Shown: in pieces, positions 1 to 11,469 of the stretch | Layout: every line of letters starts with the position of its first letter | How positions within the stretch are numbered: the stretch's first letter is position 1 | NCBI GenBank assembly: GCA_963575745.1 | Contig: CAUYUJ010015837.1 | Location: 1,066,086 to 1,130,085, forward strand | DNA from: Prorocentrum cordatum | Taxonomy: Eukaryota > Sar > Dinophyceae > Prorocentrales > Prorocentraceae | Length of the DNA stretch: 64,000 nucleotides | Direction of reading: 5' to 3' | The notes under the pieces: generated by a model | The model's database searches: none | Seen by the model: only the letters and a program-made list of their open reading frames with translations | Told to the model about the DNA's origin: nothing | Made by a program: the position numbers and the translations under genes

Positions 1-460
1 ACCACAACATCATTCTGGTCCAGGGAGCGGGAGAAGCCGAAATCTGCCAAGCATGTGCTGCCCTGCGTTTTTCGCGACGCGGAGGCCTCGTCCTGGGGCT
101 GCAGGCGTGGCTTGGGCCCCGGGGCGCGCTCGGGCTACCATGTCGAGGCGGGTCTTGCGGTGGCGACGAGGAGCCCCCCAGAGACGCCCAAAAACTAGCT
201 GTAGGCCCTCCAGGAGCCTCCAGCCTCGAGGACAGGAGCCCTCGGCGAGACCCGTCGACTGCCGCGCGATCCAGAACGCAGTGCACGCATGGCGGAAAGG
301 TTTTTTCCACCGGAAGATACACGCAGCACGCGTGGTTAACAGTCTTCCCCTGCCGACGAGGAGCGACGAGAGGAGGTGGGTAGGAGGGGCAGATAGTAAG
401 CAGCCACGCGCAGAGGGGGGTGGGGTGAGGGGGACGGCTGCTTAGAAGCACCCTTGCTTC
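1..460. other. GC-rich flank, no supported gene
   Basis: The first 350 bases are open in two forward frames but neither gives a recognisable domain. One frame, read from base 3, starts HNIILVQGAGEAEICQACAA and could be a partial exon entering from the left, but it has no start codon and no clear splice site. I see no RNA gene here. Treat as unassigned. Confidence 0.3.
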
Positions 461-461
461 T

Positions 462-575
462 TTGAAGGCGCGGGCCTTATCTGTAGATGTCAGGCCGGCG
501 CCTTCTAAGAAGCAGGCTCCTTCTCAGGAGCCTTCCCCCCCTTCCTTGCACCCCCTTGTGCGCGCCGCCAGCAGA
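462..575. repeat. dispersed repeat R1, copy 1
   Basis: A ~110-bp segment with the motifs GGCGCGGGCCTT, GGCGCC(T)TCTAAGA and a C-rich tail ending TGCGCGCCGCC. It recurs at about 7330-7435 and 7450-7575. The bases just upstream (360-460, containing CCACGCGCAGAGGGGG) also match the sequence before the second copy (about 7120-7190), so the shared unit is longer than the core. No coding content is evident. Confidence 0.6.
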
Positions 576-2250
576 TGCCATGCGTCTGAGGGCTGCTCAG
601 AGGAGCTCATGCAGGAGCAGCTGAGCATGGAGCCAGGGGAGATGGACGTCGCGGTGGCCGACCTCGGCAAGCCACCGAGGGAGGACATCCCGGACGTCGG
701 GCCTGCCGAACGCCCAGGGGCGGGCGTTCTCCCCCTCCCCCGCTCCCAGCCTCGGGTCGGACGAGAGGGGGGGTAGGGAAAGGGGTCGTTGCGACATCCG
801 CTGCGTGCGGCTGGCTTCGGCCCCGCCGCAGGGCGCTTCCCTCGATACACTGGCGCCTCCAGCGCCGGGGGAGATCAGCTACGGTGGGGGCGTTCATTAA
901 GGAATGTGCCTAGGCGGCTGCAGACCCTGGATCGGCACGAGCGACATGGGTACGGAAAGAACGGGTACAATGCCCAACAGCAGTTCCTGTTCATTTTGAA
1001 CAGAACTCGCTGTCCGTGCCGCCGCGGCCTGTGTCCATTTGAGACAGACGGCAGTCTGCCCAACAGCGGCCGCAATTGTTTTGAGACAACACGTGTTGTT
1101 GGGCACGGCACATTTTTTATGTACCCATCTCGGGCGTCCGAACTGGAGGATTCCTTAATTCGTGAGGGCGGCGGTGATTTCCATGGCAGATCTGCGATTG
1201 GAGCTCCCTCAGCTTCCAGACCCTGGATTCATGATCTAAGGGTTCCTTGTCCAATGCCCCCACCGTACATGCGCGAGAGCTGACTCGCTACTACCCCCCC
1301 CCTTTGCCATCTACCCCCTCTGTTCGTCCGACCCGCCCCTTTGCCATCTCCCCCCCCCCCTGTTCGTCCGATCCGACGGCCCCCTCCGCTGGCCTTCCCC
1401 CAAGAGAGAGAGGTGTGGGAGGATATCATAAGCGCTGGTATGACAGAGCTTGTTTCACAACCTTCCCAGACCCCCTCGCGTCGTGACAAAAATTACGACG
1501 GGAGGTTTTCGTATTTTTGTCGGTCCCTTAGGGCCTCCGGGCCGTCAAAACACGACTCAGGGTGAAAAACTGGTCCCGGCGAATGGGTCGAGACCTCTGC
1601 AGGTCGACGCGGTGGAAAAATGATGACGTCGGGGGTCTGAGTTCACCACCCTCCTTGCTTATAGCGCTCGTGATGTTTCCCATCTTCTACCCTGCGCAGC
1701 GCAGGGGGCGGTGGCGCTCCGCCCCCTCGGGGCCGTGGTTCTGTTCTGTTCTGCTCTCCGCCGGCCTTCCCCCCAGGCCTGCCGGGCACGGCCTGACCGT
1801 GCGCCCCCCCGGGCCCCCGCGGTGTGTGCCTGTCCGCTCGGCGGCCTCCTCACCGAGCCAAGTCCAGACGCGCCCTCGCAGAGGTCAGCCGCTCTGTGGT
1901 CGGAGTCCGTGATGAGCAGCACGAGGGGAGCACGGAAGCCGCAGGATCGAGCGCACCGTTCGCGCCGTGGGGCCAGACCTCTTCAGCCTCTCTGCTCGGG
2001 CACCTGGTCCGGGTTGGCTCCACCGCCGATGCGGAGCCGCAACCTGCGACCCGCCGCGGCGCTGGCGAGGATGCCGTGCGATCGGTCGACCACCCCCGAT
2101 GCGTCGAGCGCCGAAGCACTCTGCAGTCAGGGCTCTTCGAGGGCCCCGCGAGGGCCCCACGAGGGCCTCCAGAGGCAGAACATGGGCAAGACACCCCCCG
2201 TGCCGTCCGTGTTCTTGTTTCGCAGCGCGAGTGTATCAGGGGCGCCGGCG
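576..2250. other. unassigned, C/G-rich, no supported gene
   Basis: Homopolymer C and G runs, short open frames on both strands and no recognisable domain. Tracts such as the C runs near 1290 and 1345 look like intronic or intergenic pyrimidine tracts. Nothing here could be assigned. Confidence 0.4.
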
Positions 2251-2254
2251 GAGG

Positions 2255-2625
2255 ATCCGGGGCAAAGATAGGGGGAGAATAGGCAAAGGGTGGGATGCAT
2301 CGACCCCCTATCGCCCACTCTCGGCACCGCGCCTGGGGGGGAAGTGAGAAGGAGAAGGCCTTCTCAGAAGGCTCGGAAGCCCCCCGACCTTCTGAGAAGT
2401 CTTCTCAGCCTTCCCTGAAGCCACAGAAAACTGATCAGAAGGCCGGAGGGTTTCTGAGGAGGCCTGCTCCTTCTCGCCTCCCCCCCTCGCTCGCCGCCCG
2501 CCGACGTTCCTCGCCGACGGGGGTCTGAAAGCCCCCCCCCCAGCCCAGGAGGGGACTTGCGATCGGGGGCTCGTCGCCGATCTATCGGCGATGTGCCGCC
2601 GACTCCAGGCCGATGTTTCCCCCCC
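2255..2625. repeat. dispersed repeat R2, copy 1, with nested R3
   Basis: The ends of this stretch (2255-2310 and about 2549-2625) match 61480-61660 near the other end of the window. Shared motifs include GCATCGACCCCC, GGGGCAA and CGCCGATCTATCGGCGATGT, the last containing a short palindrome. In this copy the two halves are separated by about 200 bp that contain a different repeat, R3 (2337-2515), which recurs at 11128-11312. This looks like one repeat inserted into another. Confidence 0.6.
2337..2515. repeat. dispersed repeat R3, copy 1
   Basis: About 180 bp rich in CCTTCTGAGAAG and its inverse, starting GAAGTGAGAAGGA and ending CTTCTCGCCTCCCC. A second copy lies at 11128-11312, with the same order of AGAAGGCTCGG, CCTTCTGAGAAGT, GGGTTTCTGAG and CCCCCTCGCTCGCCG. 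Internal inverted repeats (AGAAGG / CCTTCT) suggest a foldable element. No reading frame is convincing. Confidence 0.65.
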
Positions 2626-2639
2626 CGCTGTGCCGGCCC

Positions 2640-2722
2640 CCCCCCCCCTCCTCCTCCTCCTCCTCCTCCTCCTCCTCCTCCTCCTCCTCCTCCTCCTCCT
2701 CCTCCTCCTCCTCCTCCTCCTC
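2640..2722. repeat. (CTC)n microsatellite
   Basis: An almost perfect CTC/TCC triplet run of about 27 units preceded by a run of C. It gives poly-Leu, poly-Ser or poly-Pro by frame on the plus strand and poly-Glu/Arg on the minus strand. None is likely to be translated. Confidence 0.9.
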
Positions 2723-3286
2723 ATTCCTCCTCTGGGCACCTCCCCCGGGGCGCGGATCCACCGGATCTGTCCGGATCTGTCCGGAAACGGTGCCGGAGGC
2801 CGCTCTGGGCTCCTCTGGGCACCTCCCCCGGGGCCGGTTTTGTGAGGATGTCTCAAGCGAGGGCGCCGGTTTGGGATTCCGCGGTGAGGAGGCGCGCGCG
2901 TGAGGAGGCGCGGGCCCGACGAGCGCCACCCACCACCAGGGGGCCGCCTTCGCCGGCACGCGCGGGCAGGCTGCCCGCGCGTAAGGTCGCGCGCACACGC
3001 CCTCGTCTCCACGGCGGCCTGCTGCGCCGGCGGCCCGCGCACGCCACCGCGCAAGGTCGCCGCGTCGTTTTTTGCGTGAAGATCCGCGTTTGATCTTCGC
3101 TCGCTTGATCTTCCCAACTCCGCCCTGGTAGGGCTCTTGCTTTGGATCGTGCAGTGTGGGCCCCCCACCTCCTTCCTTCCTCCCGCCTCCCTCCTCCCTC
3201 CTCCCCGCCTCCCCTTCGTCCACTCTCCGCCCACCCTCTTTTCTTGTTCAGTCGTCCGCTCCCTCGTCAAGATCTCGCGGGCCCTG

Positions 3287-6100
3287 CAGGGTTGCGAACC
3301 GCGCAGCTGTCGCCATTTTCGTGGGCTCCTGGGAGATCCAGCGGGGTTGAGGTCCACGCAGGCCCAGCCGAATCCTCGCGACTCCCTGCGGGGTTGCGAA
3401 CCGCGCAGCTGTCGCCATTTTCGTGGGCTCCTGGGAGGTCCAGCGGAGTGGAGGTCCACGCAGATCTGCCGAGACCTCGCGGCTCCCTGCGGGGTTGCGA
3501 ACCGCGCAGCCGTCGCCATTTTCGTGGGCTCCTGGGAGGTCCAGCGGAGTGGTGGAGGTCCACGCAGGCCCAGCCGAATCCTCGCGGCTCCCTGCGGGGT
3601 TGCGAACCGCGCAGCCGTCGCCATTTTCGTGGGCTCCTGGGAGGTCCAGCGGAGTGGTGGAGGTCCACGCAGGCCCAGCCGTCGCGGCTCCCTGCCGAAC
3701 CGCGCAGCCGTCGCCAGGCCCCCTCCTCGCGCTTCCTGCTGCGAACCGCGCAGCGTCGCCATTTTCGCCGCGCCTGGGAGGTCCAGCAGAGGTGGTGGAG
3801 GTCCACGCAGATCTCCGAGACCTCGCGGCTCCCTGCGGGTTGCGAACCGCGCAGCCGTCGCCATTTTCGTGGGCTCCTGGGAGGTCCAGCGGAGTGGTGG
3901 AGGTCCGCCCAGCCGAATCCTCGCGGCTCCCTGCGGGGTTGCGAACCGCGCAGCCGTCGCCATTTTTGTGGGCTCCTGGGAGGTCCAGCGGAGTGGTGGA
4001 GGTCCACGCAGGCCCAGCCGAATCCTCGCGGCTCCCTGCGGAGTTGCGAACCGCGCAGCCGTCGCCATTTTCGTGGGCTCCTGGGAGGTCCAGGGGAGTG
4101 GAGGTCCACGCAGATCTGCCGAGACCTCGCGGCTCCCTGCGGGGTTGCGAACCGCGCAGCCGTCGCCATTTTGTGGGCTCCAGAGCGTCAGGCCCAGAAT
4201 TTTCGTCGCCACCTGGGAGGTCCAGCCTCCACGCAGGACGACGCGGCTCCCGGGAGTTGCGGGCGCGCACCGTCGCCATTTTCGTGGCTCCTGGGAGGTC
4301 CAGGGAGTGGAGGTCCACGCAGATCTGCCGAGACCTGCGTCAGAGGTCCAGCGGAGTGGTGGAGGTCCACGCAGGCCCAGCCGAATCCTCGCGGCTCCCT
4401 GCGGGGTTGCGAACCGCGCAGCCGTCGCCATTTTCGTGGGCTCCTGGGAGGTCCAGCGGAGTGGTGGAGGTCCACGCAGGCCCAGCCGAATCCTCGCGAC
4501 TTCCTGCGGGGTTGCGAACCGCGCAGCTGTCGCCATTTTCGTGGGCTCCTGGGAGGTCCAGCGGAGTGGAGGTCCACGCAGATCTGCCGAGACCTCGCGG
4601 CTCCCTGCGGGGTTGCGACCGCGCAGCCGTCGCCATTTTCGTGGGCTCCTGGGAGGTCCAGCGGAGTGGTGGAGGTCCACGCAGGCCCAGCCGAATCCTC
4701 GCGGCTCCCTGCGGGGTTGCGAACCGCGCAGCCGTCGCCGTGGGCTCCTGGGAGGTCCAGCGGAGTGGTGGAGGTTCTGCCGAGACCTCGCGGCTCCTTG
4801 CGGGGTTGCGAACCGCGCAGCCGTCGCCATTTTCGTGGGCTCCTGGGAGGTCCAGCGGAGTGGTGGAGGTCCACGCAGGCCCAGCCGAATCCTCGCGACT
4901 TCCTGCGGGGTTGCGAACCGCGCAGCTGTCGCCATTTTCGTGGGCTCCTGGGAGGTCCAGCGGAGTGGAGGTCCACGCAGATCTGCCGAGACCTCGCGGC
5001 TCCCTGCGGGGTTGCGAACCGCGCAGCCGTCGCCATTTTCGTGGGCTCCTGGGAGGTCCAGCGGAGTGGTGGAGGTCCACGCAGGCCCAGCCGAATCCCG
5101 CGGCTTCCTGCGGGGTTGCGAACCGCGCAGCTGTCGCCATTTTCGTGGGCTCCTGGGAGGTCCAGCGGAGTGGAGGTCCACGCAGATCTGCCGAGACCTC
5201 GCGGCTTCCTGCGGGGTTGCGAACCGCGCAGCTGTCGCCATTTTCGTGGGCTCCTGGGAGGTCCAGCGGTGGTGGAGGTCCACGCAGCCCTGCCGAATCC
5301 TCGCGGCTCCCTGCGGAGTTGCGAACCGCGCAGCCGTCGCCATTTTCGTGGGCTCCTGGGAGGTCCAGCGGAGTGGTGGAGGTCCACGCAGGCCCAGCCG
5401 AATCCTCGCGACTTCCTGCGGGGTTGCGAACTGCGCAGCTGTCGCCATTTTCGTTGGCTCCTGGGAGGTCCAGCGGAGTGGAGGTCCACGCAGATCTGCC
5501 GAGACCTCGCGGCTCCCTGCGGGGTTGCGAACCGCGCAGCCGTCGCCATTTTCGTGGGCTCCTGGGAGGTTCAGCGGAGTGGTTGAGGTCCACGCAGATC
5601 TTTTGAGACCTCGCGACTTCCTGCGGGGTTGCGAACCGCGCAGCCGTCGCCATTTTCGTGGGCTCCTGGGAGGTCCAGCGGAGTGGTGGAGGTCCACGCA
5701 GGCCCAGCCGAATCCTGGCGACTTCCTGCGGGATTGCGAACCGCGCAGCTGTCGCCAATTTCGTGGGCTCCTGGGAGGTCCAGCGGAGTGGATGTCCACG
5801 CAGATCTGCCGAGACCTCGCGGCTCCTGGGCGGTCCAGCGGAGTGGAGGTCCACGCAGATTTCCCGAGACCTCGCGACTTCCTGCGGGATTGCGAACCGC
5901 GCAATTGTCGCCATTCTCGTTGGGTCCCTGGAGGGTGAGCAGAGTGGAGGTCCACGCAGAGCTGCCGAGACTTTGCGGCTCACTGCGGGGTTGCGAACCG
6001 CGCAATTCTCGCCATTTCCGTGGGCTCCAGGGAGGTCCAGCGGAGTAGAGGTCCTCGCAGGCCCAGCCGAGACCTCGCGGCTCCCTGCAGGGTTTCGAAC
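3287..6100. repeat. tandem array, ~102-105 bp unit, ~27 copies
   Basis: Each unit contains GGGGTTGCGAACCGCGCAG, then GTCGCCATTTTCGTGGGCTC, CTGGGAGGTCCAGCGGAGTGG and AGGTCCACGCAG. Successive GTGGGCTCCT marks fall at 3321, 3423, 3524 and 3629, so spacings are 101-105. Two subtypes alternate irregularly: one with GCCCAGCCGAATCCTCGCG, the other with ATCTGCCGAGACCTCGCG. The 3-bp length difference comes from GTGGTGG versus GTGG. Units near 3690-3830 and 4170-4350 are truncated or scrambled, and units after 5590 are more diverged. Long open frames exist on both strands (over 900 codons plus, over 1200 minus) but they shift frame between units and are artefacts of a stop-poor repeat. The unit holds a spliced-leader-like core, discussed in the findings. 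Confidence 0.9.
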
Positions 6101-6489
6101 CTGAGTTGGCGCAGGCCATGTTCTCCCCTCGACTCCCCCTCCTCTCCGACGGACCTGCCTCTCTGAAAGCAGCCCAAGCCAGCATCCAGGGACCCCCCTG
6201 CTATCTTCCTCCATCCCTCCCCACAGACCGAGCGCCTCCGGCATAGCCAGAAGCACGCGGAGGACTCCGACCCGAAAGTCGGATCTTGGTTCGAATACCA
6301 AGCGTTTAGGCGGTTTTTATGTGTGCCTTCCTCATGCACTGAAGGGGTCCTAGCGGCAGTTGAAAGTCGGCCGGGTTCCCGGGTTCCCAGTTTCGGGTTC
6401 CTGGGCTCGGGGTTCCGGCTTCCCGGCTGTTTCCAAACTGATTTTGGTGGGCGGTGGGGTTCTGGGGTTCTGTATCGGGTTCGCAGGTT

Positions 6490-6795
6490 TCCGGGTTCCC
6501 GGTCGATCTCACGATCGATCTCATTATCGATATCACCATCCATCTCATTCATTCGATCTCACCATCGATTTCATTATCAATACCATTCAATCGATCTCAT
6601 CCTGGATCTCACCATCCATGCCACTCCATCGATCTCACTGTCGGTCTTACTGCCGATGTCACTCAATCGATCTCACTATCGGTCTCACTCTCGATCTCAC
6701 TATCGGTCTCGTCAGCGATCTTACGTTCTTTTTGTTCTCACTCCATCGATCTTACGATCGATGCCACTATCAGTCTCACGATCGGCCTCAGATGC
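6490..6795. repeat. degenerate short repeat, TCGATCTCAC/TATCGG
   Basis: About 300 bp made of imperfect 10-18 bp units such as TCGATCTCACTATCGG and CATCGATCTCACCATC. It is AT-richer than the surroundings. It encodes no recognisable protein and probably arose by slippage. Confidence 0.8.
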
Positions 6796-7119
6796 GATGC
6801 ATTTGCATTGCTTAGCATTGTGCCACGCAATGCTAAGCAATTCCCAGCTACCCATCTAACCACTGATTGGGCTTATGTTGTTTTCACTTCTAGGTTTCCG
6901 GCGCCAGCCAGAACCCCCTAAGTCAGTTTGTGCGCCGCGCCCCCCCTTCACCTCTCATCCTTCGTTCCCTCCTTCCCCTCGCCTCTTGCCCCCCGCCCCC
7001 CTCCTCCAGAGGACCTTGTGGAGCTGCCCGACGAGACGGACGAGCAGGTCTCCCAGAGCCGCTCGACGATCGCCTTCACCATCCCCAAGGACGAGGAGGA
7101 GGAGGAGGAGGAGGAGGAG

Positions 7120-7580
7120 GAGTAGGAGGAGGTGGTCGGCCACGCGCAGAGGGGGATAGGGGGAGGGGGCAGGCTTCTTGGAAGCATCTTTTTGTTGTTG
7201 TTGTGAAAATAACAGCGAGGGTAGAAAAATCACGAGGGTAGGACAATCCCGAGAGTATAAAATGAACCCGAGGGCTTTTATATCCTCGGTTTTTTCACGC
7301 ACTCGGGTTTTCTTTATACCATCGGGTGTGTTGTACCTTCAGAAGGCGAGGGTTTTGTCTTGCGCCCTCCAAGAGGCACCATCCCTCTAAGAAGCCTTCC
7401 CCCCTTCCCCCTGCCCCCCCCGTGCGCGCCGCCGAGGAGGAGGAGATCTTTTTTTATACCCTCAGAGGGCGTGGGCCTCGTCTGTCCCTGCAGGACCGGC
7501 GCCCTCTAAGAGGCAGCCTCTCTCTAAGAAGCCTTCTCCCCTTCCCCCTGCTCCCCCCCCAGTACGCGCCACCAGGGGAA
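7120..7580. repeat. dispersed repeat R1, copies 2 and 3
   Basis: Copy 2 (7330-7435, with upstream match 7120-7190) and copy 3 (7450-7575) lie head to tail and match 462-575. Between them and upstream is an AT-rich stretch (7190-7330) with TTGTTGTTGTTG and TATACC motifs. A GAG microsatellite (7093-7130) sits at the left edge. Confidence 0.55.
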
Positions 7581-7771
7581 GGATTGGAGGGAGCGGAGGC
7601 AGCGAGGAGGAGGAGAGGGAGTCAGGGATGAGCAGGCCCCAGACATCCGCCGTCCTGTTTTTTCCTCTCATGCAAAGTGAGCTTCTTGTTTTCTCTGTGC
7701 ACACCCCGCGCAGGATCTCCTCCTACACCTCCTCTTTTTCAGCTCCCTCTTCCTCGCTCATACACACAACC

Positions 7772-7774
7772 ACG

Positions 7775-7835
<61 letters not shown>

Positions 7836-8410
7836 AGCAGCATCATCGACATAATCAGCATCATCATCAGCACCATCATCAACAACAGCAACATCATCAT
7901 CAATATCAGCATCGTCGTCATCAGCATTATCGTCATCATCAACATAATCATCGTCATCATCAGAAACAACATCACCATCATCGTCATCAGCATAGTCATC
8001 ATCAACATCAGCAGCAACAACATCATCCTCATCCTCATCGTCATCATCATCAGCTGCATCACCACCAGAATCATCATCAGCATAGTCAGCATGATCATTA
8101 TCATGATCATCACCATCATGATCATTTTCAGCATCAGCATCATCATCATCAGCAGCGGCAGCAGCATAAACAGCATCGTCATCATCATCATCGTCACCAC
8201 CACCACCCTAATCATCATCAGCATCAGCATCGTCATCATCATCATCATCATCAGCATCGTCATTGCCATCAGCACCATCATCGTAACCATCATCACCTCA
8301 CACACCATAACGCATTCACTCACACTCATTTAAATCCACACGCTCACTTATCATCACCACTCAGTATCATCACCACCGTCATCATCAGCATCATCATCAA
8401 CACCAGCAGT

Positions 8411-8456
<46 letters not shown>

Positions 8457-8525
8457 CCAACATCACCACCATCAACAACATCATCATCGTCATCAGCATC
8501 ACCACCACCACGATTATCATACCCC
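7772..8525. repeat. (CAT)n / (ATC)n triplet tract
   Basis: About 750 bp of CAT/ATC triplets interrupted by CAG, CGT and CAC. One plus frame is open for 328 codons and gives a His/Gln-rich string; the next frame gives Ile/Ser. The perfect segments (about 7777-7822 and 8412-8455) are joined by degenerate ones, as expected of an old expanded microsatellite. I do not support a protein-coding gene here. Confidence 0.85.
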
Positions 8526-8544
8526 TGAAGCACATACTCACCGT

Positions 8545-9465
8545 GAGTGAAGTCTCGAGCGGGTGCCCCATCCATATGCGGCCCGCACTTTATGTTGGTA
8601 ATCCGAGCGGGTAGTCATAGTTGTTGAGCCCCCCAAGGGGTCAAACCGTCAGGATGTTTCAGGTTGGGGCCTCGTCTGTGAGCGCATTGCGAGGAAGTCT
8701 GAGGCGCCCCCCCCATGGGGCCCGCGCTTCATATTGGTCATCCGAGCAGGTCCTCGGCAAACTGTACCAGTTGTATCGCACTTGAGCACCCCAAAGGGGC
8801 AAATCGCGAAGATGTCTCAAGCGGGGGCCTCGTCTGTGAGCAACTTGCAAGGACGTCTCACGCGGGAGCCCCCTCCCTATGGGGCCCGCATTTTACGTGG
8901 GTATTCCGACCAGGTCATTGGCAAAGTCTACCAGGTATCGCACTTGAGCACCCCAAGGGGGCAGGTCGTGAGGATGTCTCAAGCGGCGGTCTCGTTTGTG
9001 AGTGAACTGCTAGAACGTCTCACGCGGGAGCTCCCTCCCTTTGGGGCCCGCGTTTCATGGTGGTAACCCGAGCGGGGCATCGGCAAGCTTTACCAGGCAT
9101 TGTCAAATCATGAGGATGTCTCAAGCGGGGGTCTCGTCTGTGAGAGCGTTGCGAGGAAATCTCAGGCGGGAGCCCCCTCCCTATGAGACCCGCGTTTCAT
9201 GTTGGTATTCCGAGCGGGTCATCCGCAAACTACACTAGGCATAGCACTTGAGCACCCCAAGAGGGCAAATCGTGAGGGTCTCTCAAGCGGGCCCCCCCTC
9301 CATTTGGGGCCCGCACTTCCTGTTGGTAATTGGGCTCCTCCTGCTTGAATATGCCCTCCCTGTAGGGTCCCCACCTCCATGTTTGAATCAAAGGCTTGAA
9401 TCTTGACGAAGTCTCAAGCGGGAACTTCGTCAGTGAGCGAGTCGTCAGGAAGTCTCGAGCTGGTG
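8545..9465. repeat. tandem array, ~150-160 bp unit, ~6 copies
   Basis: Units carry CTCGTCTGTGAGCG, GAAGTCTC(A/G)AGCGGG, a ...CCCTCC(C)TATGGGGCCCGC block, GTTGGTAATCCGAGCGGGTC and TTGAGCACCCCAAGGGG. GTGAGC-type marks fall near 8677, 8836, 8996 and 9139. The last part (9290-9460) is degenerate. A single diverged unit of the same family occurs at about 56390-56495. Confidence 0.8.
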
Positions 9466-9479
9466 CCCTCGGAAAGCTC

Positions 9480-10860
9480 CCGAAGGTTATAGCACCCCCC
9501 AGGAGGCTTCAGGAACCCACATGAAGTTTCAGGAGGCCCCGGAGGCCGCAGGAGTCCCTAGAGCCATCAGAAAGCCCTAGGCGGCCCCATGAGTTGTCCA
9601 AGAGGCCCCGGGAGGTCTCAGGAGTAACCCGGACTGCACGAGGTCCCTGGAGGCCCCAGAAGGCTCCAGAAGGCCCTAGGAGGTCCCAGGTGACAGCAGG
9701 AGGCCCAAGGCAGGAAGAGGAGGCCAGGCTCCAGGAGCCCCCAGAGGCTTTCGGAGACAACGGGAGGCCCTTTCAGGCCCGAGAAGAGGCAGGACGAGGG
9801 ACGATGAGGAGGAGGAGGGGGATGAGGAGGAGGAGGAGGAGGAGGAGGAGGAGAAGGAGGAGAAGGAGGTGGGGGCGCGCAGGAGGAGAAGGAGGAGGAG
9901 GAGGAGGAGAAGAAGGAGAAGGGCGCGGCAGGAGGAGAGGAGGAGGAGAGGAGGAGAAGAAGGAGAGGAGGAGGGGAGGAGGAGGAGGAGGACGAGGAGG
10001 AGAGGGAGGAGGGAGCAGGAGGAGGAGGAGGAGGAGGAGGAGACAGGATGAGCAGGAAGAGGAAGAGTGCTCCAGGAGGCCCTGGGAGGCTCCAGAAGGC
10101 TGCAGCACGCCTCGGGAAGCTCCATGAGCCCCCAGGAGGCCCCAGGTGGAGGCGGGAGGCCCAAGCAGGAGGAGGAGGAGGAGGAGGAGGAGGAGGAGAC
10201 GGAGAAGGACGAGTAATAACAGAAGGAGGAAGAGGAGAAAAGAGAGGATGAGGAGCAAGAGCAGGAGGAGGAGGAGGAGGCAGACGTAGGAAGAGGAGGA
10301 AGAGAAGGAGGAGGAGGAGGAGGAGGAGGAGGAGGAAGACGAGGACGAGGACGAGGAGGAGGAGGATGGCGAAGACGACAAGGATGACCAGGACGACGAG
10401 GACGAGGACGAGGACGAGGAGGAGGAGAATATGCTAGAACTGGCAAAGGAGGTGTGGAGTTGGAGGAGGAGGAGGAGGAGGAGGAGGTGGAGGAGGAGGA
10501 GGAGCATGATGATGACGTGGAGGAGGAGGAGGAGGAGGTGGAGGAGGAGGATGAGGAGGAGGACGAGGCGGAGGAGGAGGAGGAGGAGGAGGAGGAGGCG
10601 GAGGCGGCGGCGGCGGCGGCGGCGGCGGCGGAGCAGCAGAAGCAGCAGCAGTAGCAGCAGCAACAGCGGCAGCAGTAGCAGGCAGGAGGAGGCAGGAGGA
10701 GGCAGGAGGCAGGAGGCAGGAGGCAGGAGGCAGGAGGCAGGAGGAGGCATGGGGAGGGGCTGGAGGAGGAGGAGGCAGAAAGAGGTGGAGGCAGGAAGAT
10801 GAGGCAAGAAGGGGGAGGAGGAGGCAGGTGGGTGTAGGAGGAGGGAGCAAGAGGATGTCC
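9480..10860. repeat. low-complexity CAGGAGG/GGAGGA tract
   Basis: Starts with degenerate 12-30 bp units (CAGGAGGCCCC, AGAAGGCCCTAGG; 9480-9780), then nearly pure GGA/GAA triplets (9795-10045, 10160-10600), a short GCG/GCA run (10600-10670) and a GGAGGCA run (10680-10760). All long open frames across it are homopeptides (Glu, Arg, Gly or, on the minus strand, Ser, Leu, Pro). Confidence 0.85.
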
Positions 10861-11127
10861 TCAGGCAAGCTGAACAAATTGTCGTGTGGGGTCTTTCCGT
10901 CGGAGATTTTTCCAAACAAGCGTGGCAGGACCATTTCCAAAGAGTAGGGAGTTCCAAAGGGTTTCTTAGGGATTTCCCTCTCAAGGATCGGTCCCCCCTC
11001 CTATCCCCTCCTCCTTAGATGCAGGGAGGTCCACAGAAAGGCCTCGTCGTCGTGGGCCCCAGAAATCCGCCGTCCTGATTTTTTGTCAAGGCGTGGTTCG
11101 ACCATGGTTTTCGGCGGCGAGCGAGAG

Positions 11128-11312
11128 TGAAAGTGAGAAGGAAGATGCGTCCCCAGAAGGCTCGGGAGCTCTCCGGCCTTCTGAGAAGTTGTCTGAGGCT
11201 CTTCCGACGGCGCAGGAGACTTTTCAGAAGGCGCGGGGGTTTCTGAGAAAACCCGCCGCCTTCTGAGGAGGCCTTCTCCTTCTCGCTTCTCCCCCTCGCT
11301 CGCCGCCGAATC
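11128..11312. repeat. dispersed repeat R3, copy 2
   Basis: Second copy of the CCTTCTGAGAAG-rich element seen at 2337-2515; same motif order with scattered substitutions and small indels. It lies 160 bp upstream of element copy A. Confidence 0.65.
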
Positions 11313-11469
11313 ATTTGTGTGAGCTTTGCGCGAATTCCTCAGATTCTTGTTTTGGACTGGTTTGGGGTTAAGCGCTCACACCCAGGCAGCAGCAGGACCA
11401 AACGAGGGCCCGAAAAAGGCGAACGGGAGAGGGCCAGAGCCAAAACACGACGGCGGAGGGACTGGATAT

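Noticed and set aside
3287-5955. Giant proteins of over 900 and over 1200 residues on opposite strands
   Set aside because: Both frames run across a tandem array with almost no stop codons in any frame; frames slip between units and neither shows a domain.
6225-6300. tRNA gene
   Set aside because: CTTGGTTCGAATACCAAG looks like a T-arm, but the loop has one base too many and no acceptor or anticodon stem of correct size could be placed around it.
7628-8614. His-rich metal-binding protein
   Set aside because: It is a reading of a CAT microsatellite; other frames are just as open and no non-repeat domain accompanies it.
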